The notes beneath the pieces were generated by a model. It was not told the DNA's origin. It saw only the letters and a program-made list of their open reading frames with translations, and did no database searches. Of a stretch of DNA of 64,000 nt, positions 36,746 to 46,220 are shown in pieces. Each line of letters starts with the position of its first letter. Positions within the stretch are counted from its first letter, which is position 1. Source of the DNA: Gemmatimonadota bacterium (GTDB lineage Bacteria; Gemmatimonadota; Gemmatimonadetes; Longimicrobiales; Gaopeijiaceae); contig JAJDXM010000057.1 of NCBI GenBank assembly GCA_022823225.1, forward strand, positions 1 through 64,000, given 5' to 3'. The position numbers were made by a program, and so were the translations under genes.

Positions 36746-36882
36746 CAGCCCGCTCCAAAGTTCGGCCGATGGAGCCATGGCGCTGTCCCACGATGTGCGC
36801 GAGACTACAAATGGCTGTCGGCGTCGGTTTTGCGGACTGTCGGACTGTTTTTCCAAATAGCCAACCCACGAAAGGGCCAGCA

Positions 36883-37842
36883 GTGCCTCAGGTGAACCCG
36901 GACATCCTCAGTTGGGCCCGCGAGACGGCCGGGCTCAGCCGGGAGGCTGCGGTCAGGAAGCTGGGGATCAAGGACGCCAGGGGCGTGGCCGCCATCGACC
37001 GGCTGATCGCGCTTGAGAGCGGAGAAGTCGCGCCGACCCGGGCCATGCTGTCCAAGATGGCCAAGAAGTACCGCAGGCCACTCGTGACGTTCTACCTGGC
37101 CCAGCCGCCGCGCCGAGGTGATTGGGGGAAGGACTTCCGTGCACCGCGGCCGGATCGCTCGCGCGAGGACGAGGCGGTGCTGAATGCATTGGTCCGAAAC
37201 GTCCAGGCCCGGCAGGGACTCCTTCGCGAGGCGATGCTGGACGACGACGACGATCTCGCCCCGCTCACGTTCCTCGCATCGGTGACCATCGACACGCCGG
37301 TGACGGAAGTGGTCGCCTCGATTCGGGCGACGCTTGGGCTGCGGCTGGTGGATTACCGGGCCGCCAAGAATCCGGATGATGCGTTCCGCCTCCTGCGGAC
37401 ACATGCGGAACAGGCCGGCATTTTCGTCCTCGTGTTGGGCAATCTGGGCAGCCACCACACCGATCTGGGAGTGCAGGTCTTCCGGGGCTTCGCGCTGGCG
37501 GACGACCTCGCGCCGTTTGTGGTCGTCAACCCTAAAGACTCGGCAGCCGCAAGGTGCTTCACGCTGCTCCACGAGCTGGCGCATCTGTGGATCGGCGAGC
37601 CGGGGATCAGCGGCGGGGACCCCATGGATCCCGTGGAAGTGTTCTGTAACAGAGTGGCGTCCAGTTTTCTGCTCCGGGACGAGGAGTTGGGTGCGTTTCG
37701 GGAGCCTTTGACGAAAAGCCTGAACGCCTGGGCGGGGGCAGCTGCCACATTCGCGACCCCTACTCCCGCATCAACCGAAACACCCGGATCGACTCGACAC
37801 CAAGCTCGTCCTTCCACACGCCGAGCACCCGCGAGTCAGTGA
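36883..37842 (+). pseudogene. XRE - IrrE/ImmA-type metallopeptidase, 3' truncated
   Basis: The product is up to 319 residues. It begins with an XRE-like helix-turn-helix (NPDILSWARETAGLS...), continues with a linker domain and then an IrrE/ImmA zinc peptidase with LLHELAHLW near residue 230, where the two His and the Glu are the expected metal site. After SFLLRDEELGAF the family sequence stops. The last 30 or so residues are Pro/Thr/Ser-rich and are read antisense to the 3' end of the next gene, so the original C terminus was lost at a junction near 37750. GTG 36883 is favoured by AAAGGG seven bases upstream. Confidence 0.7.
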
Positions 37843-39061
37843 TCTCGGTGGGGCGAAAACGCGGTGGGAGCAAGGCACGGGCGCGCAGCGTGCCCTGACC
37901 ATCGAATACGTGCCACTCCTGACCATCCAACTCTTCCGCGACCCAGAGTGGTAGTCCACTGGTGGGTGACATGTTCGATGACGAATAGCGAATGTTGGTC
38001 CTGACCGTTTCCTCGTCAGGTCCCGCGCGCCGCCGAACCCAGATCTCGGCGTTGTTCGCCACGAATACCCAGTCGTAGGCGGGAGCGGTTTCCATGACGG
38101 GTGCCTCCACCCTCCGGAGTCGTGCGCCGCGCTCGTCCCTCACCGGGGGCGGGGCCGCCCTCGCCGACTCGATCAACCGCGACTCGCCTGGATTCGGCAT
38201 CGCATTCCGAATGACATGGATCAACCCGCCTCCATCGCCGAACACCTTCAGCTCGTACGTGTCGCTGTCCCCCGCGACGGCGACCCCGCCACCCACCGTG
38301 AAATGCCCGCGCGGACCACCCAGAACCCCGTACGTGCTGCCGTCAAGGGCAAGCAGAGTGTCGGCCGAGGTCAGATCCGGAGTGTACCGGACGACATGCC
38401 ACAGTTCGCGCAACATGCCGCGCTGGCGGGGAAACTCTCCCCCCAACGAGACTCCCGCCCATGCTCCGTCGCGGAGGAGCCCCATCCTGACGACGCCCGC
38501 GAATGCCGGAGTGGCGTCGCTTCGAATGAACCTGCCGTCAGGACCGAACATCTTCCGGGACGGAGGCCGTCGGCTGACCGCCAACACCGTGTCTCCGCCG
38601 AGAACCTCCAGCCGGGCAACTGCACGAGACTCGTTCGGGCCTTCACCCGTTCCTCCGCCACGAGCGAGCAGATTGCCGTTCGAGTCGAACCACAGGAGTT
38701 CGGAACCGAAGTTGCGGACCACGATCCCGGCGTCCGAAAGGAAGCGTGCCTCGCTCACTTGGTGCAGTATGAACGAACCATCGTCGGCCTCGCTCTCTAT
38801 GACGAGATCCGGAGCATCGGCCAGAGACCACAGCGGCAGGTCGTCTCGGGGCGGCGCGTTCTCCACGATACGGATGCCGGCGCTGTCGCGGATGACGGCG
38901 TCCTGGGCGTTGGCCACCGGTGGTGCGACGCAGGCCAACCCGACAGTCGCCAGCAGCGCCGGTGCGCTATTCCAAACGATCGGCAAGCCGGATGGCGACC
39001 AGTGAGAAACGCTGTGGGTTCTCCAAACCAGCTGTCCGAGGGCAAGGGGCAGGGATTTCAT
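37760..39061 (-). CDS. Secreted six-bladed beta-propeller protein
   Basis: A 433-residue exported protein. The long N-terminal region ends in a signal-peptide-like ALLATVGLACVAPPVANAQD, and the propeller follows with repeats such as LLWFDSNGNLLARGGGTGEGP and ARLEVLGGDTVLAV. ATG 39061 includes the whole signal. The function is unknown; this family is expanded in the window (five members). Its 3' end overlaps the tail of the truncated peptidase gene. Confidence 0.78.
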   Translation of the reverse strand: MKSLPLALGQLVWRTHSVSHWSPSGLPIVWNSAPALLATVGLACVAPPVANAQDAVIRDSAGIRIVENAPPRDDLPLWSLADAPDLVIESEADDGSFILHQVSEARFLSDAGIVVRNFGSELLWFDSNGNLLARGGGTGEGPNESRAVARLEVLGGDTVLAVSRRPPSRKMFGPDGRFIRSDATPAFAGVVRMGLLRDGAWAGVSLGGEFPRQRGMLRELWHVVRYTPDLTSADTLLALDGSTYGVLGGPRGHFTVGGGVAVAGDSDTYELKVFGDGGGLIHVIRNAMPNPGESRLIESARAAPPPVRDERGARLRRVEAPVMETAPAYDWVFVANNAEIWVRRRAGPDEETVRTNIRYSSSNMSPTSGLPLWVAEELDGQEWHVFDGQGTLRARALLPPRFRPTEITDSRVLGVWKDELGVESIRVFRLMRE

Positions 39062-39222
39062 CTCGTGTCGTCTCCGTCGGTCACCAGTGCCCACCACCCC
39101 AAGGCCATCCCGGCGGGTCTTACTCTGATCGACACCGCATCCGGTCCAACGGTTGCTCGTGGGCGGCTTCGCGAGATCGTCCAATGCCTCGCGCGTGGCG
39201 CTGCGCTCGGCAGACACCGCCC

Positions 39223-39251
39223 TTGACTCGCTTGCGCCGAAACAGTATGAT
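39223..39251 (+). promoter_or_regulatory. Promoter of the RelB gene at 39281
   Basis: TTGACT (39223-39228) is followed after 17 bases by TATGAT (39246-39251), 30 bases before the start codon. An AGGAGG follows at 39270-39275. Confidence 0.75.
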
Positions 39252-39280
39252 GTGTCGCATTTGAGATACAGGAGGTTCGA

Positions 39281-39562
39281 GTGAAGACACGGAGTTCGAT
39301 GGTGCACGTGCGGATGGACACCGAGATGAAACGGAAGGCGACGGAAGCGCTTGCGGCGATGGGTATGACAGCTTCGCAAGCTGTGCGGCTGCTGTTCCAT
39401 CGCATCGCCGTCGACCAGGCGTTCCCGCTCGAACTGAAGGTCCCGAACGCGGAAACACGAGCTGCCATGGCCGAAGTTGACGAGATGGTCGGCACGCGCG
39501 CGGCGCGATTCGCGAGCGCGGACGAGATGTTTGCGGAGCTTGAAGGAGCCTCCGAGCGGTAA
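39281..39562 (+). CDS. RelB/DinJ-family antitoxin, partner toxin broken
   Basis: A 93-residue ribbon-helix-helix antitoxin: MVHVRMDTEMKRKATEAL, then MGMTASQAVRLLFHRIA and FPLELKVPNAET, as in RelB/DinJ. GTG 39281 has AGGAGG five bases upstream and a near-consensus promoter. The toxin gene that should follow is only a 3' fragment, so this antitoxin is probably an orphan. Its 3' third is repeated at 46221. Confidence 0.88.
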   Translation: MKTRSSMVHVRMDTEMKRKATEALAAMGMTASQAVRLLFHRIAVDQAFPLELKVPNAETRAAMAEVDEMVGTRAARFASADEMFAELEGASER

Positions 39563-39596
39563 GCGGGCCGAGCCCCCGCGCCGGGCTGACTTCCCG

Positions 39597-39720
39597 GCAG
39601 GCTCATGGGCGCGCTACCGCGAATGCCATGTCGGCGGTGACTTTCTTCTCATCTATCGCATCGACGATGCAGACCGGCCGAGCGGCACCGTCTACTTTGC
39701 CCGGGGCGGCCCCCCCATCT
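39597..39720 (+). pseudogene. YafQ toxin remnant (3' half)
   Basis: In frame with 39477-40148, this stretch encodes GSWARYRECHVGGDFLLIYR followed by IDD and VYFARGG, the C-terminal half of a YafQ-type toxin. The N-terminal half, including the first active-site His, is absent. The frame runs on without a stop into the Xre antitoxin gene. Confidence 0.7.
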
Positions 39721-39735
39721 GGCCTCCTTCGCTCC

Positions 39736-39764
39736 TTGACGTCCATGGAAATGTTCATTACGAT
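39736..39764 (+). promoter_or_regulatory. Promoter of the Xre-RES operon
   Basis: TTGACG (39736-39741), 17 bases, then TACGAT (39759-39764). It lies inside the toxin-remnant reading frame and 46 bases before the GTG start of the antitoxin. Confidence 0.55.
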
Positions 39765-39809
39765 GTATATGATTATGTCCATCACACCTCCACAGAGGAT
39801 CGAAGACCC

Positions 39810-40148
39810 GTGGCGACAGCTGTAGCTCGAAAGCTCGACAGCATCAGAGAGTCCGGCGGCATCAGGGCTCGAGAGATCGCGCAGCTTCTGGAGACGACCC
39901 CACAGACCGTTTCGCGTTGGCAGACTGGGAGGTCGACGCCCCGGCCGAATAGCCTCGACCGGCTCCTCCGACTGGAATGGTTGGCCGGGCAACTCGCCCA
40001 GGTGTATCCGCCCGGCGACGCGCGAGTGTGGCTATTCAGTCCGCATCGTGACCTCGGCGGAGAGCGGCCGGTCGACTTGATTACTGAAGACCGGATGGAT
40101 GAGGTTCTCGCGATCATCGATCGGCTTCAGTCCGCCGCGTACACCTGA
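39810..40148 (+). CDS. Xre/MbcA/ParS-type antitoxin
   Basis: A 112-residue antitoxin of the RES-Xre class. An N-terminal helix-turn-helix (EIAQLLETTPQTVSRWQTGR) is followed by the C-terminal toxin-binding region (DRMDEVLAIIDRLQ). The frame is open far upstream, but GTG 39810 is the first start after the YafQ remnant and has AGAGGA 11 bases before it. It precedes the RES toxin by 14 bases. A fragment of the same gene lies at 36625. Confidence 0.82.
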   Translation: MATAVARKLDSIRESGGIRAREIAQLLETTPQTVSRWQTGRSTPRPNSLDRLLRLEWLAGQLAQVYPPGDARVWLFSPHRDLGGERPVDLITEDRMDEVLAIIDRLQSAAYT

Positions 40149-40162
40149 TTCACGAAGGGCGC

Positions 40163-40696
40163 ATGACACCGCACCGGCCCTTCGATCCCACGCTTCTTGA
40201 CGCCATTGAGGAGACAGTCGTCGAATGGAGTGGGACGGTCTACCGACAGGTGTTCGAGGGAACCGAGGTTCTACGGGCAAATGTCCGAGGCGGTCGGTGG
40301 AACCCTCCAGCGGTAGAGGCCCTATACTGCTCGCTACAACCGCAGACAGCAGGTGCCGAAATTGATCACTTGATCGCTCGACAGCCGGTTCCGATTCTGA
40401 CACCCAGGGTCACTCACAGACTGTCAGTCACGTTGGCGAAGGTTGCGGACCTCCGGAATCTCGCAGCGCTCGAGTCCTGTGACATATCGCCCGACATGGT
40501 GATGGCAGAGGGCCTGTCGGTTTCACAACTCGTTGGTGGCGCCGTCAACTGGCTTCAATGCGCCGGGATGCTCATTCCGAGCGCCCGTGCCGGCGGCGAT
40601 AACCTCGTGATCTTCGTGAACAACATGGTGCCAACTGATGCGATAGACCCTGTGTCCGACGAAGTGTATTCGCCAACCGATCACAGGCGGAAGTGA
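40163..40696 (+). CDS. RES-domain toxin
   Basis: A 177-residue RES toxin; characterised members break down NAD+. The family residues are visible as Arg in GGRWNPP, Tyr and Ser in ALYCSLQ and Glu in GAEIDHL. Length and order (antitoxin first) match RES-Xre modules. This appears to be the one intact toxin-antitoxin pair between 33 and 47 kb. Confidence 0.85.
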   Translation: MTPHRPFDPTLLDAIEETVVEWSGTVYRQVFEGTEVLRANVRGGRWNPPAVEALYCSLQPQTAGAEIDHLIARQPVPILTPRVTHRLSVTLAKVADLRNLAALESCDISPDMVMAEGLSVSQLVGGAVNWLQCAGMLIPSARAGGDNLVIFVNNMVPTDAIDPVSDEVYSPTDHRRK

Positions 40697-40789
40697 TCCA
40701 GGCGCGCGAGTACCTTGGCCGCGACATTCGAGACGGTGCCAACCAGCCCGCCCCAGATCCAACCGGCTTTCCGCCGGGGGCATCCCCAA

Positions 40790-42103
40790 TCAACGGATCC
40801 CCTCAGGCAGACGCCTCACCACCACGGTCGGCACGTCGAACGCGTCCAGTCCGACGTAGGCCACCAGCCCGTCGGGGCCGAAGGCGTTGGGCATCCGCGA
40901 GTCCGGAATCGTGCCGAGGTACTCGCCCCCGGGCGTAATCACGTCGATGGGTCCGGGCCCGACCGCCGTCAGGCCGGTGGGTTCCTACGTGACGCCCGCC
41001 AAGGCTCCTTCCAGCATGTCCACGTCGGGGAACCCGCGGGTGGGGATACGGAGGACCCAGATGTTCCCCTCCCAGGTCGTCTCCATCTCCGTGATCAGCG
41101 GAATCGGCCCGTCGAATTCCGCCTCTTCGATCCTCTGCTGCAAGGCCTCGAGTCCCCCGAACATGCCCAACATCTCGGCACGGTGACCTCCTTCGGCGAC
41201 CGCCGCCGCCAGGCTCTCCTTCACGTAGTCCTTGAACTCCCGGGCGGTGCCCGCGTCCCACACACGAGGCGGCAGGGGGCGAACGAAGACATGGCCGGTT
41301 CGCCCGGTGGGGTCCGCGATGCTCACCACATAGGTAGACGTGTCAGCGAAGGCGACTCTGTCGCCGGGGAGCGCTCCGAAGAAGAAGACGCCCACGGCAC
41401 GCGGATTCGTCGCCTGCGCCACCTGTTCCTCGTGCGCCGCGTCCCCGTCGAGTGAAACACGCAGCACTGTGCGCGGACCGGGGCCGATCTCGAGGTTGGC
41501 TCGCGGGGGCGTCGTGCTGGAATCGGTCGTGAGCGTACGCGAGGTGGTGACCTGGGCCAGCAGGGTTCCGTTCCACCGGTCCACCTTGCGAAGCCTGGGA
41601 TCCGCGCCCCGAACGTACATCAGCGGCGGCGACTCTCCCGGTCCCACCCCCGGATAGCGGGCCCATCTCTCAAGGCCCCCTTCCAGGTTGAACAGCTGAT
41701 AGGCCAGATGTCCGTCGTCGGCCACCACCGTGCGCCCGTCGGGCAGCGCCAGAGCGTGGGTCGCGTTGCGAAAGTCCCCGGGACCCTCGCCGGGTTGCCC
41801 GAAGCGGACCACCAGATTGCCGCTCGCGTCGACCACCAGCACCGACAGATCACCGCCGGACCAGTCCCCGATGTGCAGGTTGCCCCGGTCGTCGAATCCG
41901 ATCGATGTAACGCGGGTCAGCAGTTCCCAATCGCGCATGCCGTCGCCGATGCGGTAGACCTCGGGGAATGAGGCGTCGAGGATTCGGTCCTCCAGCGGGA
42001 GTTCGACGACTTCCTGGGCGGTGGCCGGGCCGGCGGCGAGGGCCAGTGCGGCAAGGGCAACCCCGACCGGGTAACTGGATTCATTCAGCATTGATCGACT
42101 CAT
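40790..42103 (-). pseudogene. Secreted six-bladed beta-propeller protein with an in-frame stop
   Basis: From ATG 42103 the frame encodes a signal peptide (LAALALAAGPATAQ) and propeller repeats, including GNLHIGDWSGGDLSVLVVD and GQPGEGPGDF, and reaches TAG at 40985-40987 after 372 residues. The same frame then continues for 64 more codons (EPTGLTAVGPGPIDVITPGG, later DGLVAYVGLDAFDVP and VVVRRLP) to TGA at 40790. Those residues form the last blade, so TAG is a nonsense mutation in the blade or a readthrough site. The protein may still be made in shortened form. Confidence 0.78.
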
Positions 42104-42226
42104 CTCTTGGGGGTCCGTAGCATCAAAACTATGGTTGCCCGATGGGCTTGTGCCACCACCCCAACTCCCCCATCGTTCGACCGGTGGCGAAATCGAGCAT
42201 GTGCGTCAGGCAGCTGAGAGATCCCC

Positions 42227-43528
42227 AGCCCGGCGCGGCGATGGAGGTCCGTTGACGTGAAGGCACAGCCCTTGAATTGGTTGCCGGCGGTCGGAACCCT
42301 CCGCACGATGTCCGCGACAGTGGCAGCAATTCTGGCCGCGCTGGCACCTTCGCCGATCCACGCCCTGAACGGCGCGCACGGAACCGCTCCACAGGAGGTC
42401 GTGGTGGACACGGTTGATGGGCGTCCCGTGGTGACGACCGAATTCCCGCAGCGCGGCGGAGACGCCGTGCCCTGGCGCCTGGTCGAGGAACTCAGACTGG
42501 GCAACGTCATGGGCGACGGACCGGAGGGGTTCGGGGACATTCACGACATTGCGGTGGACCCGGCCGGGCATATCTACGTGCTGGATGTAGGCTCGAAGGA
42601 GGTCCGCGTCTTTGGCCGGGAAGGCGTCTACCTGAGAACCATTGCCCGCGATGGTGACGGGCCGGGAGAGATCAGGTACCTGCGGATCGCCAATCAGAGA
42701 ATCACATGGCGGGCGCCCGACCAGCTGTGGATCGGCGACGGTTACCAGCTGAAGGTTGTCGACACGCTGGGGGATGAGTTGCGCCGGTACGTCTGGTACC
42801 GGCGGCCCGGCGCGACCGGCCCGGGCGAGGTACGGGTGTCCAGGCGGGTGATTGCCGCCGGGACGGACGGTTCGGTGTTCTCGCTCGTGAGCGTGACTCC
42901 GCCGTTTGGCTGGGAAGACGTCGAATTCCCTCAATACACGCATATGGTTCGTTCGCCCGTGTCGGTGGACCACGAGATGCTGCCCGGAGACACGCTGGCG
43001 ATACAGACACTGACACGGAAGTTCGCGGCGGGCGGCACAGGTGGGGAAGCACGGGCCATTTCGGTGCGACACGTCCAGCCTGAAGAACCACGATTGGTGT
43101 GGACAGTTGCCCGCGACGGAACGCTGTGGCTGGCCCACCGTTCCAGGTATCGCTTCGACAAGGTCACCTTTGCCGGAGATACGGTCCGCACGGTTCAGGT
43201 GGGCGATGTCCCGCCTCCGCCGGCGGAAGAGTCGGAGTTCGTCCCAATCCTTGCAGCCCTCGCGCCTTCGCCCGAGGGGTGGCTGTGGGTGCAGCGGGAG
43301 GAGCCCGAGACGGAGGGTGGATCGACGTGGGATGTCCTGGACAACTGCGGGCGATACCGCGCCACGGTGTCCGCTCCGGTCGGCCTGCGGAGGGTGGAGG
43401 TTGGTGCTGGCGGCGAGCTGTACGGGATCTCTTCAGACGAAATGGACCTCGACTTCGTGCACCGTTTTCGTCTGCTGAGCGAAGTGGGTGCGGACGTTGC
43501 CGAGGGGAGGTGTACGTTCTGACTCGGG
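42227..43528. repeat. Duplicated gene block, copy 1 (copy 2 at 44868-46186)
   Basis: Similarity begins at CCAGCCCGGCGCGGCG before the start codon and ends just after the stop. Both copies are on the plus strand, with a minus-strand nuclease-like gene between them. Confidence 0.85.
42257..43522 (+). CDS. Secreted six-bladed beta-propeller protein, tandem paralogue 1
   Basis: A 421-residue exported protein with a signal peptide ending near ALNGAHG and repeats such as IAVDPAGHIYVLDVGSKEVR and DGPGEI. GTG 42257 has GGAGG upstream, and the leader is shared with the copy at 44897. The first 190 and last 130 residues are nearly identical to paralogue 2, while residues of about 195-290 differ strongly. 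The product presumably acts outside the inner membrane; the role is unknown. Confidence 0.85.
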   Translation: MKAQPLNWLPAVGTLRTMSATVAAILAALAPSPIHALNGAHGTAPQEVVVDTVDGRPVVTTEFPQRGGDAVPWRLVEELRLGNVMGDGPEGFGDIHDIAVDPAGHIYVLDVGSKEVRVFGREGVYLRTIARDGDGPGEIRYLRIANQRITWRAPDQLWIGDGYQLKVVDTLGDELRRYVWYRRPGATGPGEVRVSRRVIAAGTDGSVFSLVSVTPPFGWEDVEFPQYTHMVRSPVSVDHEMLPGDTLAIQTLTRKFAAGGTGGEARAISVRHVQPEEPRLVWTVARDGTLWLAHRSRYRFDKVTFAGDTVRTVQVGDVPPPPAEESEFVPILAALAPSPEGWLWVQREEPETEGGSTWDVLDNCGRYRATVSAPVGLRRVEVGAGGELYGISSDEMDLDFVHRFRLLSEVGADVAEGRCTF

Positions 43529-43675
43529 CCCAGGGACGGCGGCAGGCCCGGTTGACCCCGTGGTGGGGCGTGACATGCCATTATGGGTAGTATGGGCGGT
43601 TGGATATGGGTGGTATGGGTCGACTGGCTTGCCAGGCACGTCGATCCTGCTCCGCCAAGAGAGTTCGGGCCGGAA

Positions 43676-44725
43676 TCAGCCTCCCGAGGAGCCCCGCACC
43701 CGCCGAAGCAGCTCCTCCGCCGTCGAGCACTCGATCACCGCCGCCTCTGCCCTCGCGAGCCGCTCGGAGTCCGGCGGCGTCCCGAACAGATCGGCCAACC
43801 GCTCGCCCGCGTCCGCGCCGAACCGCCTGCCGGCCTGACGGCACAGCACGGCGGCGTGCCCCTCGGCCCGCTCCCTGGCGTACTTCTCTCTCGCCCACTC
43901 GTGCAGGCTCCGCTCGTACTCCGTCATCACCTGCGTCATCGTCGTCGCCTCCCTGTACTGGTCCTTGGTGATCCGCCCCTTCGAAACTAGCCATGCCCCG
44001 ATGCACTCGGCCAGAAGCCGATCCAGCCGGTCGCCGGTCCGCTCGGCGATTCGCCGCAGGCTCCCCAGCGCCGCGAGCGTTCCCGCCAACGATCGCTCCC
44101 GATCGAGGTTCGCAATCGCTCCGACAAGGTCCACGGCGCCGGCGGATCCGCCCACTTCCGAATCCCGGAAGATCACCCGGAACTCGCGCGGAATCCCGCG
44201 CGGGAAGAGTTCGTCCAGCGAGGTCGGACCCCTCCATGCACCGGGTCCGTGGTAGATCACCATCGGCCGCAGCACATCGATGGAGGCGGGACTGGGCGCG
44301 GGGCGCGTTCTCCGCAGCAGCTCCTGCACCGCCAGGTGGGAGTAGATCGTCGTCCGAAGGGGCATGAGCCGATCCTGTTGGCCCTGGAACTCCGTCAGGA
44401 TGAGCACGCGGCCGGTGCCGTCGCGGGTGCGGGCCGTCCACAGCATGTCGGGGTAGCGGCGAACGAGCGCCTCGCCGACGAGTTCGGTGCCCACCTTCTC
44501 CAGCGTTGCGAAATCGATCCGGCCGGCATCCTCCGGCAGCATGTCCCGGATCAGAGTCTCGACGACCTCGGCGTGACCGAAGAGTCGCTTGAGCAAGGGG
44601 TCCCTCACGAGCGGGTTCCGTTCTCCTGGGGAAGGACGCCACTGGTCCGGCGGGCGTTGGAACCCCAAGATGTGGGATGGCGGGGGGCGCATACATGGCA
44701 GAATGGGCCAAGCCAAGGCGATCAT
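43676..44725 (-). CDS. Rpn-like recombination-promoting nuclease / putative transposase
   Basis: A protein of up to 349 residues of the Rpn / PD-(D/E)xK transposase-like group. DPLLKRLFGHAEVVETLI (about 42-59) is the usual N-terminal block. YPDMLWTARTRDG followed by LILTEFQGQQD (about 95-125) gives the Asp and Glu-x-Gln of the nuclease fold. The C-terminal part is helical and Arg/Ala-rich. The start is uncertain (ATG 44725 or 44692). Characterised Rpn proteins raise recombination; this one sits exactly between two recently duplicated genes. Confidence 0.75.
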   Translation of the reverse strand: MIALAWPILPCMRPPPSHILGFQRPPDQWRPSPGERNPLVRDPLLKRLFGHAEVVETLIRDMLPEDAGRIDFATLEKVGTELVGEALVRRYPDMLWTARTRDGTGRVLILTEFQGQQDRLMPLRTTIYSHLAVQELLRRTRPAPSPASIDVLRPMVIYHGPGAWRGPTSLDELFPRGIPREFRVIFRDSEVGGSAGAVDLVGAIANLDRERSLAGTLAALGSLRRIAERTGDRLDRLLAECIGAWLVSKGRITKDQYREATTMTQVMTEYERSLHEWAREKYARERAEGHAAVLCRQAGRRFGADAGERLADLFGTPPDSERLARAEAAVIECSTAEELLRRVRGSSGG

Positions 44726-44813
44726 CCCCGCCCACCAGCCGCAGGAGCGCTCGGATCCTCGACCGTTTGTCCGCGCTGGGCTCGCCGCGTAGAATCCTGG
44801 GGCTCGTCGAGAA

Positions 44814-44863
44814 TCGGATCGTTTCCACCGGGATCATCCAACCGCAGTTCTTCGCGGCCACGG
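44814..44863 (+). repeat. 50-bp dispersed repeat, copy 2
   Basis: It matches 36571-36620 with three differences and ends four bases before the duplicated propeller block begins. Confidence 0.8.
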
Positions 44864-44896
44864 ACCAGCCCGGCGCGGCGATGGAGGTGCGTTGAC

Positions 44897-46180
44897 ATGA
44901 AGGCACAGCCCTTGAGTTGGTTGCCGGCGATCGGAACCCGCCGCACGATGGCCGCGACAGTGGCAGCAATTCTGGCCGGACTGGCACCTTTGCCGGTCCA
45001 CGCCGCGGACGGCGCGCTCGACCCCACCCCACAGGAGTTCGTGGTTGACACGGTCGCGGGGCGTCCCGTGGTGACGACCGAATTCCCGCAGCGAGGTGGA
45101 AACGCCGCGGCTTGGCGCCTGGTCGAGGAGCTCAGACTGGGGAACGTCATGGGCGACGGACCGGAGGGGTTCGGGGACATCCAGGACATTGCGGTGGACC
45201 CGACCGGGCACATCTACGTGGTGGATGCCGGCTCGAAGCAGGTCCGGGTCTTTGACCGGGACGGCGCCTATCTGAGGACCATTGCCCGCGATGGTGAGGG
45301 ACCGGGAGAGATCAGGTACCGGCGTGGCGCCAATCAGAGAATCACGTGGCGGGCGCCCGACCAGCTGTGGATCGGCGACGGTTACCAGCTGTCGGTTGTC
45401 GACACGCTCGGGAGCGAGTTGCGCCGGTACGCATGGCATCGCTACCCCGGCATGTTTCTCCCTGGCCAGGTTCCGATTTCCAGGCGGGTGATCGCCGCCG
45501 GGACGTACGGTTTGGTGTTTTCCGTCGTCAGCGTCCGGGTCCGTGAGACGGTACGGGAACGTGAGCCGATTGAGGGGCGCACGGACGTGCATGTGGTTCG
45601 TTCGCCGGTGTCGGAGGACTACGAGATGCTGTCCGGAGACACGCTGCTGATCGAGTCAAGGAAACTCGTGGAGACCCGCCCCCCCGCGGACCGTGCCACG
45701 CGCGGGGGCAGCACGCTTTCGTTGCGATCGGTCGAGAATGAGGACCCAAGGTTTGCGTGGACGGTCGAGCGCGGCGGAATGGTGTGGGTGGCCCACCGTT
45801 CCGGGTATCGCTTCGACAAGGTCACCTTTGCCGGAGATACGGTCCGCACGGTTCAGGTGGGCGATGTCCCGCCTCCGCCGGCGGAGGAGTCGGAGTTCGT
45901 CCCGATCCTTGCGGCCCTCGCAACTTCGCCCGAGGGATGGCTGTGGGTGCAGAGGGAGGAGCCCGAGATGGAAGGGGGATCGACGTGGGACGTCCTGGAC
46001 AACTGCGGGCGATACCGCGCCACGGTGTCCGCTCCGGTCGGCCTGCGGAGGGTGGAGGTTGGCCCTGGCGGTGAGCTGCACGGGATATCTTCAGACGAAA
46101 TGGACCTCGACTTCCTGCACCGTTTTCGTCTGCTGAACGAAGTCGGTACGGCCATTGCCGAGGAAAGGTGTACGTTCTGA
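44897..46180 (+). CDS. Secreted six-bladed beta-propeller protein, tandem paralogue 2
   Basis: A 427-residue counterpart of the gene at 42257, with a signal peptide ending near PVHAADG. ATG 44897 has GGAGG eight bases upstream. The open frame extends back to 44249, but that part is antisense of the Rpn-like gene. Blades outside the middle section are nearly identical to paralogue 1; the middle (about 195-295) is unrelated in detail and rich in Arg and Glu, so one copy was replaced or evolved fast there. Confidence 0.85.
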   Translation: MKAQPLSWLPAIGTRRTMAATVAAILAGLAPLPVHAADGALDPTPQEFVVDTVAGRPVVTTEFPQRGGNAAAWRLVEELRLGNVMGDGPEGFGDIQDIAVDPTGHIYVVDAGSKQVRVFDRDGAYLRTIARDGEGPGEIRYRRGANQRITWRAPDQLWIGDGYQLSVVDTLGSELRRYAWHRYPGMFLPGQVPISRRVIAAGTYGLVFSVVSVRVRETVREREPIEGRTDVHVVRSPVSEDYEMLSGDTLLIESRKLVETRPPADRATRGGSTLSLRSVENEDPRFAWTVERGGMVWVAHRSGYRFDKVTFAGDTVRTVQVGDVPPPPAEESEFVPILAALATSPEGWLWVQREEPEMEGGSTWDVLDNCGRYRATVSAPVGLRRVEVGPGGELHGISSDEMDLDFLHRFRLLNEVGTAIAEERCTF

Positions 46181-46220
46181 CTCCGACGCGGCCCAAGCGG
46201 CGCGTCATAGGGTCGGACAC

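Larger units (their letters stand above)
36389..36882. other. Gene-free stretch with a dispersed repeat and an antitoxin fragment
   Basis: Apart from the 50-bp repeat at 36571-36620 and the Xre fragment at 36625-36745, I see no supported gene. Short frames on both strands lack homology. Confidence 0.5.

Noticed and set aside
43581-45032. 483-codon minus-strand frame through the Rpn-like and propeller genes
   Set aside because: It crosses two real genes in a different frame and has no domain.
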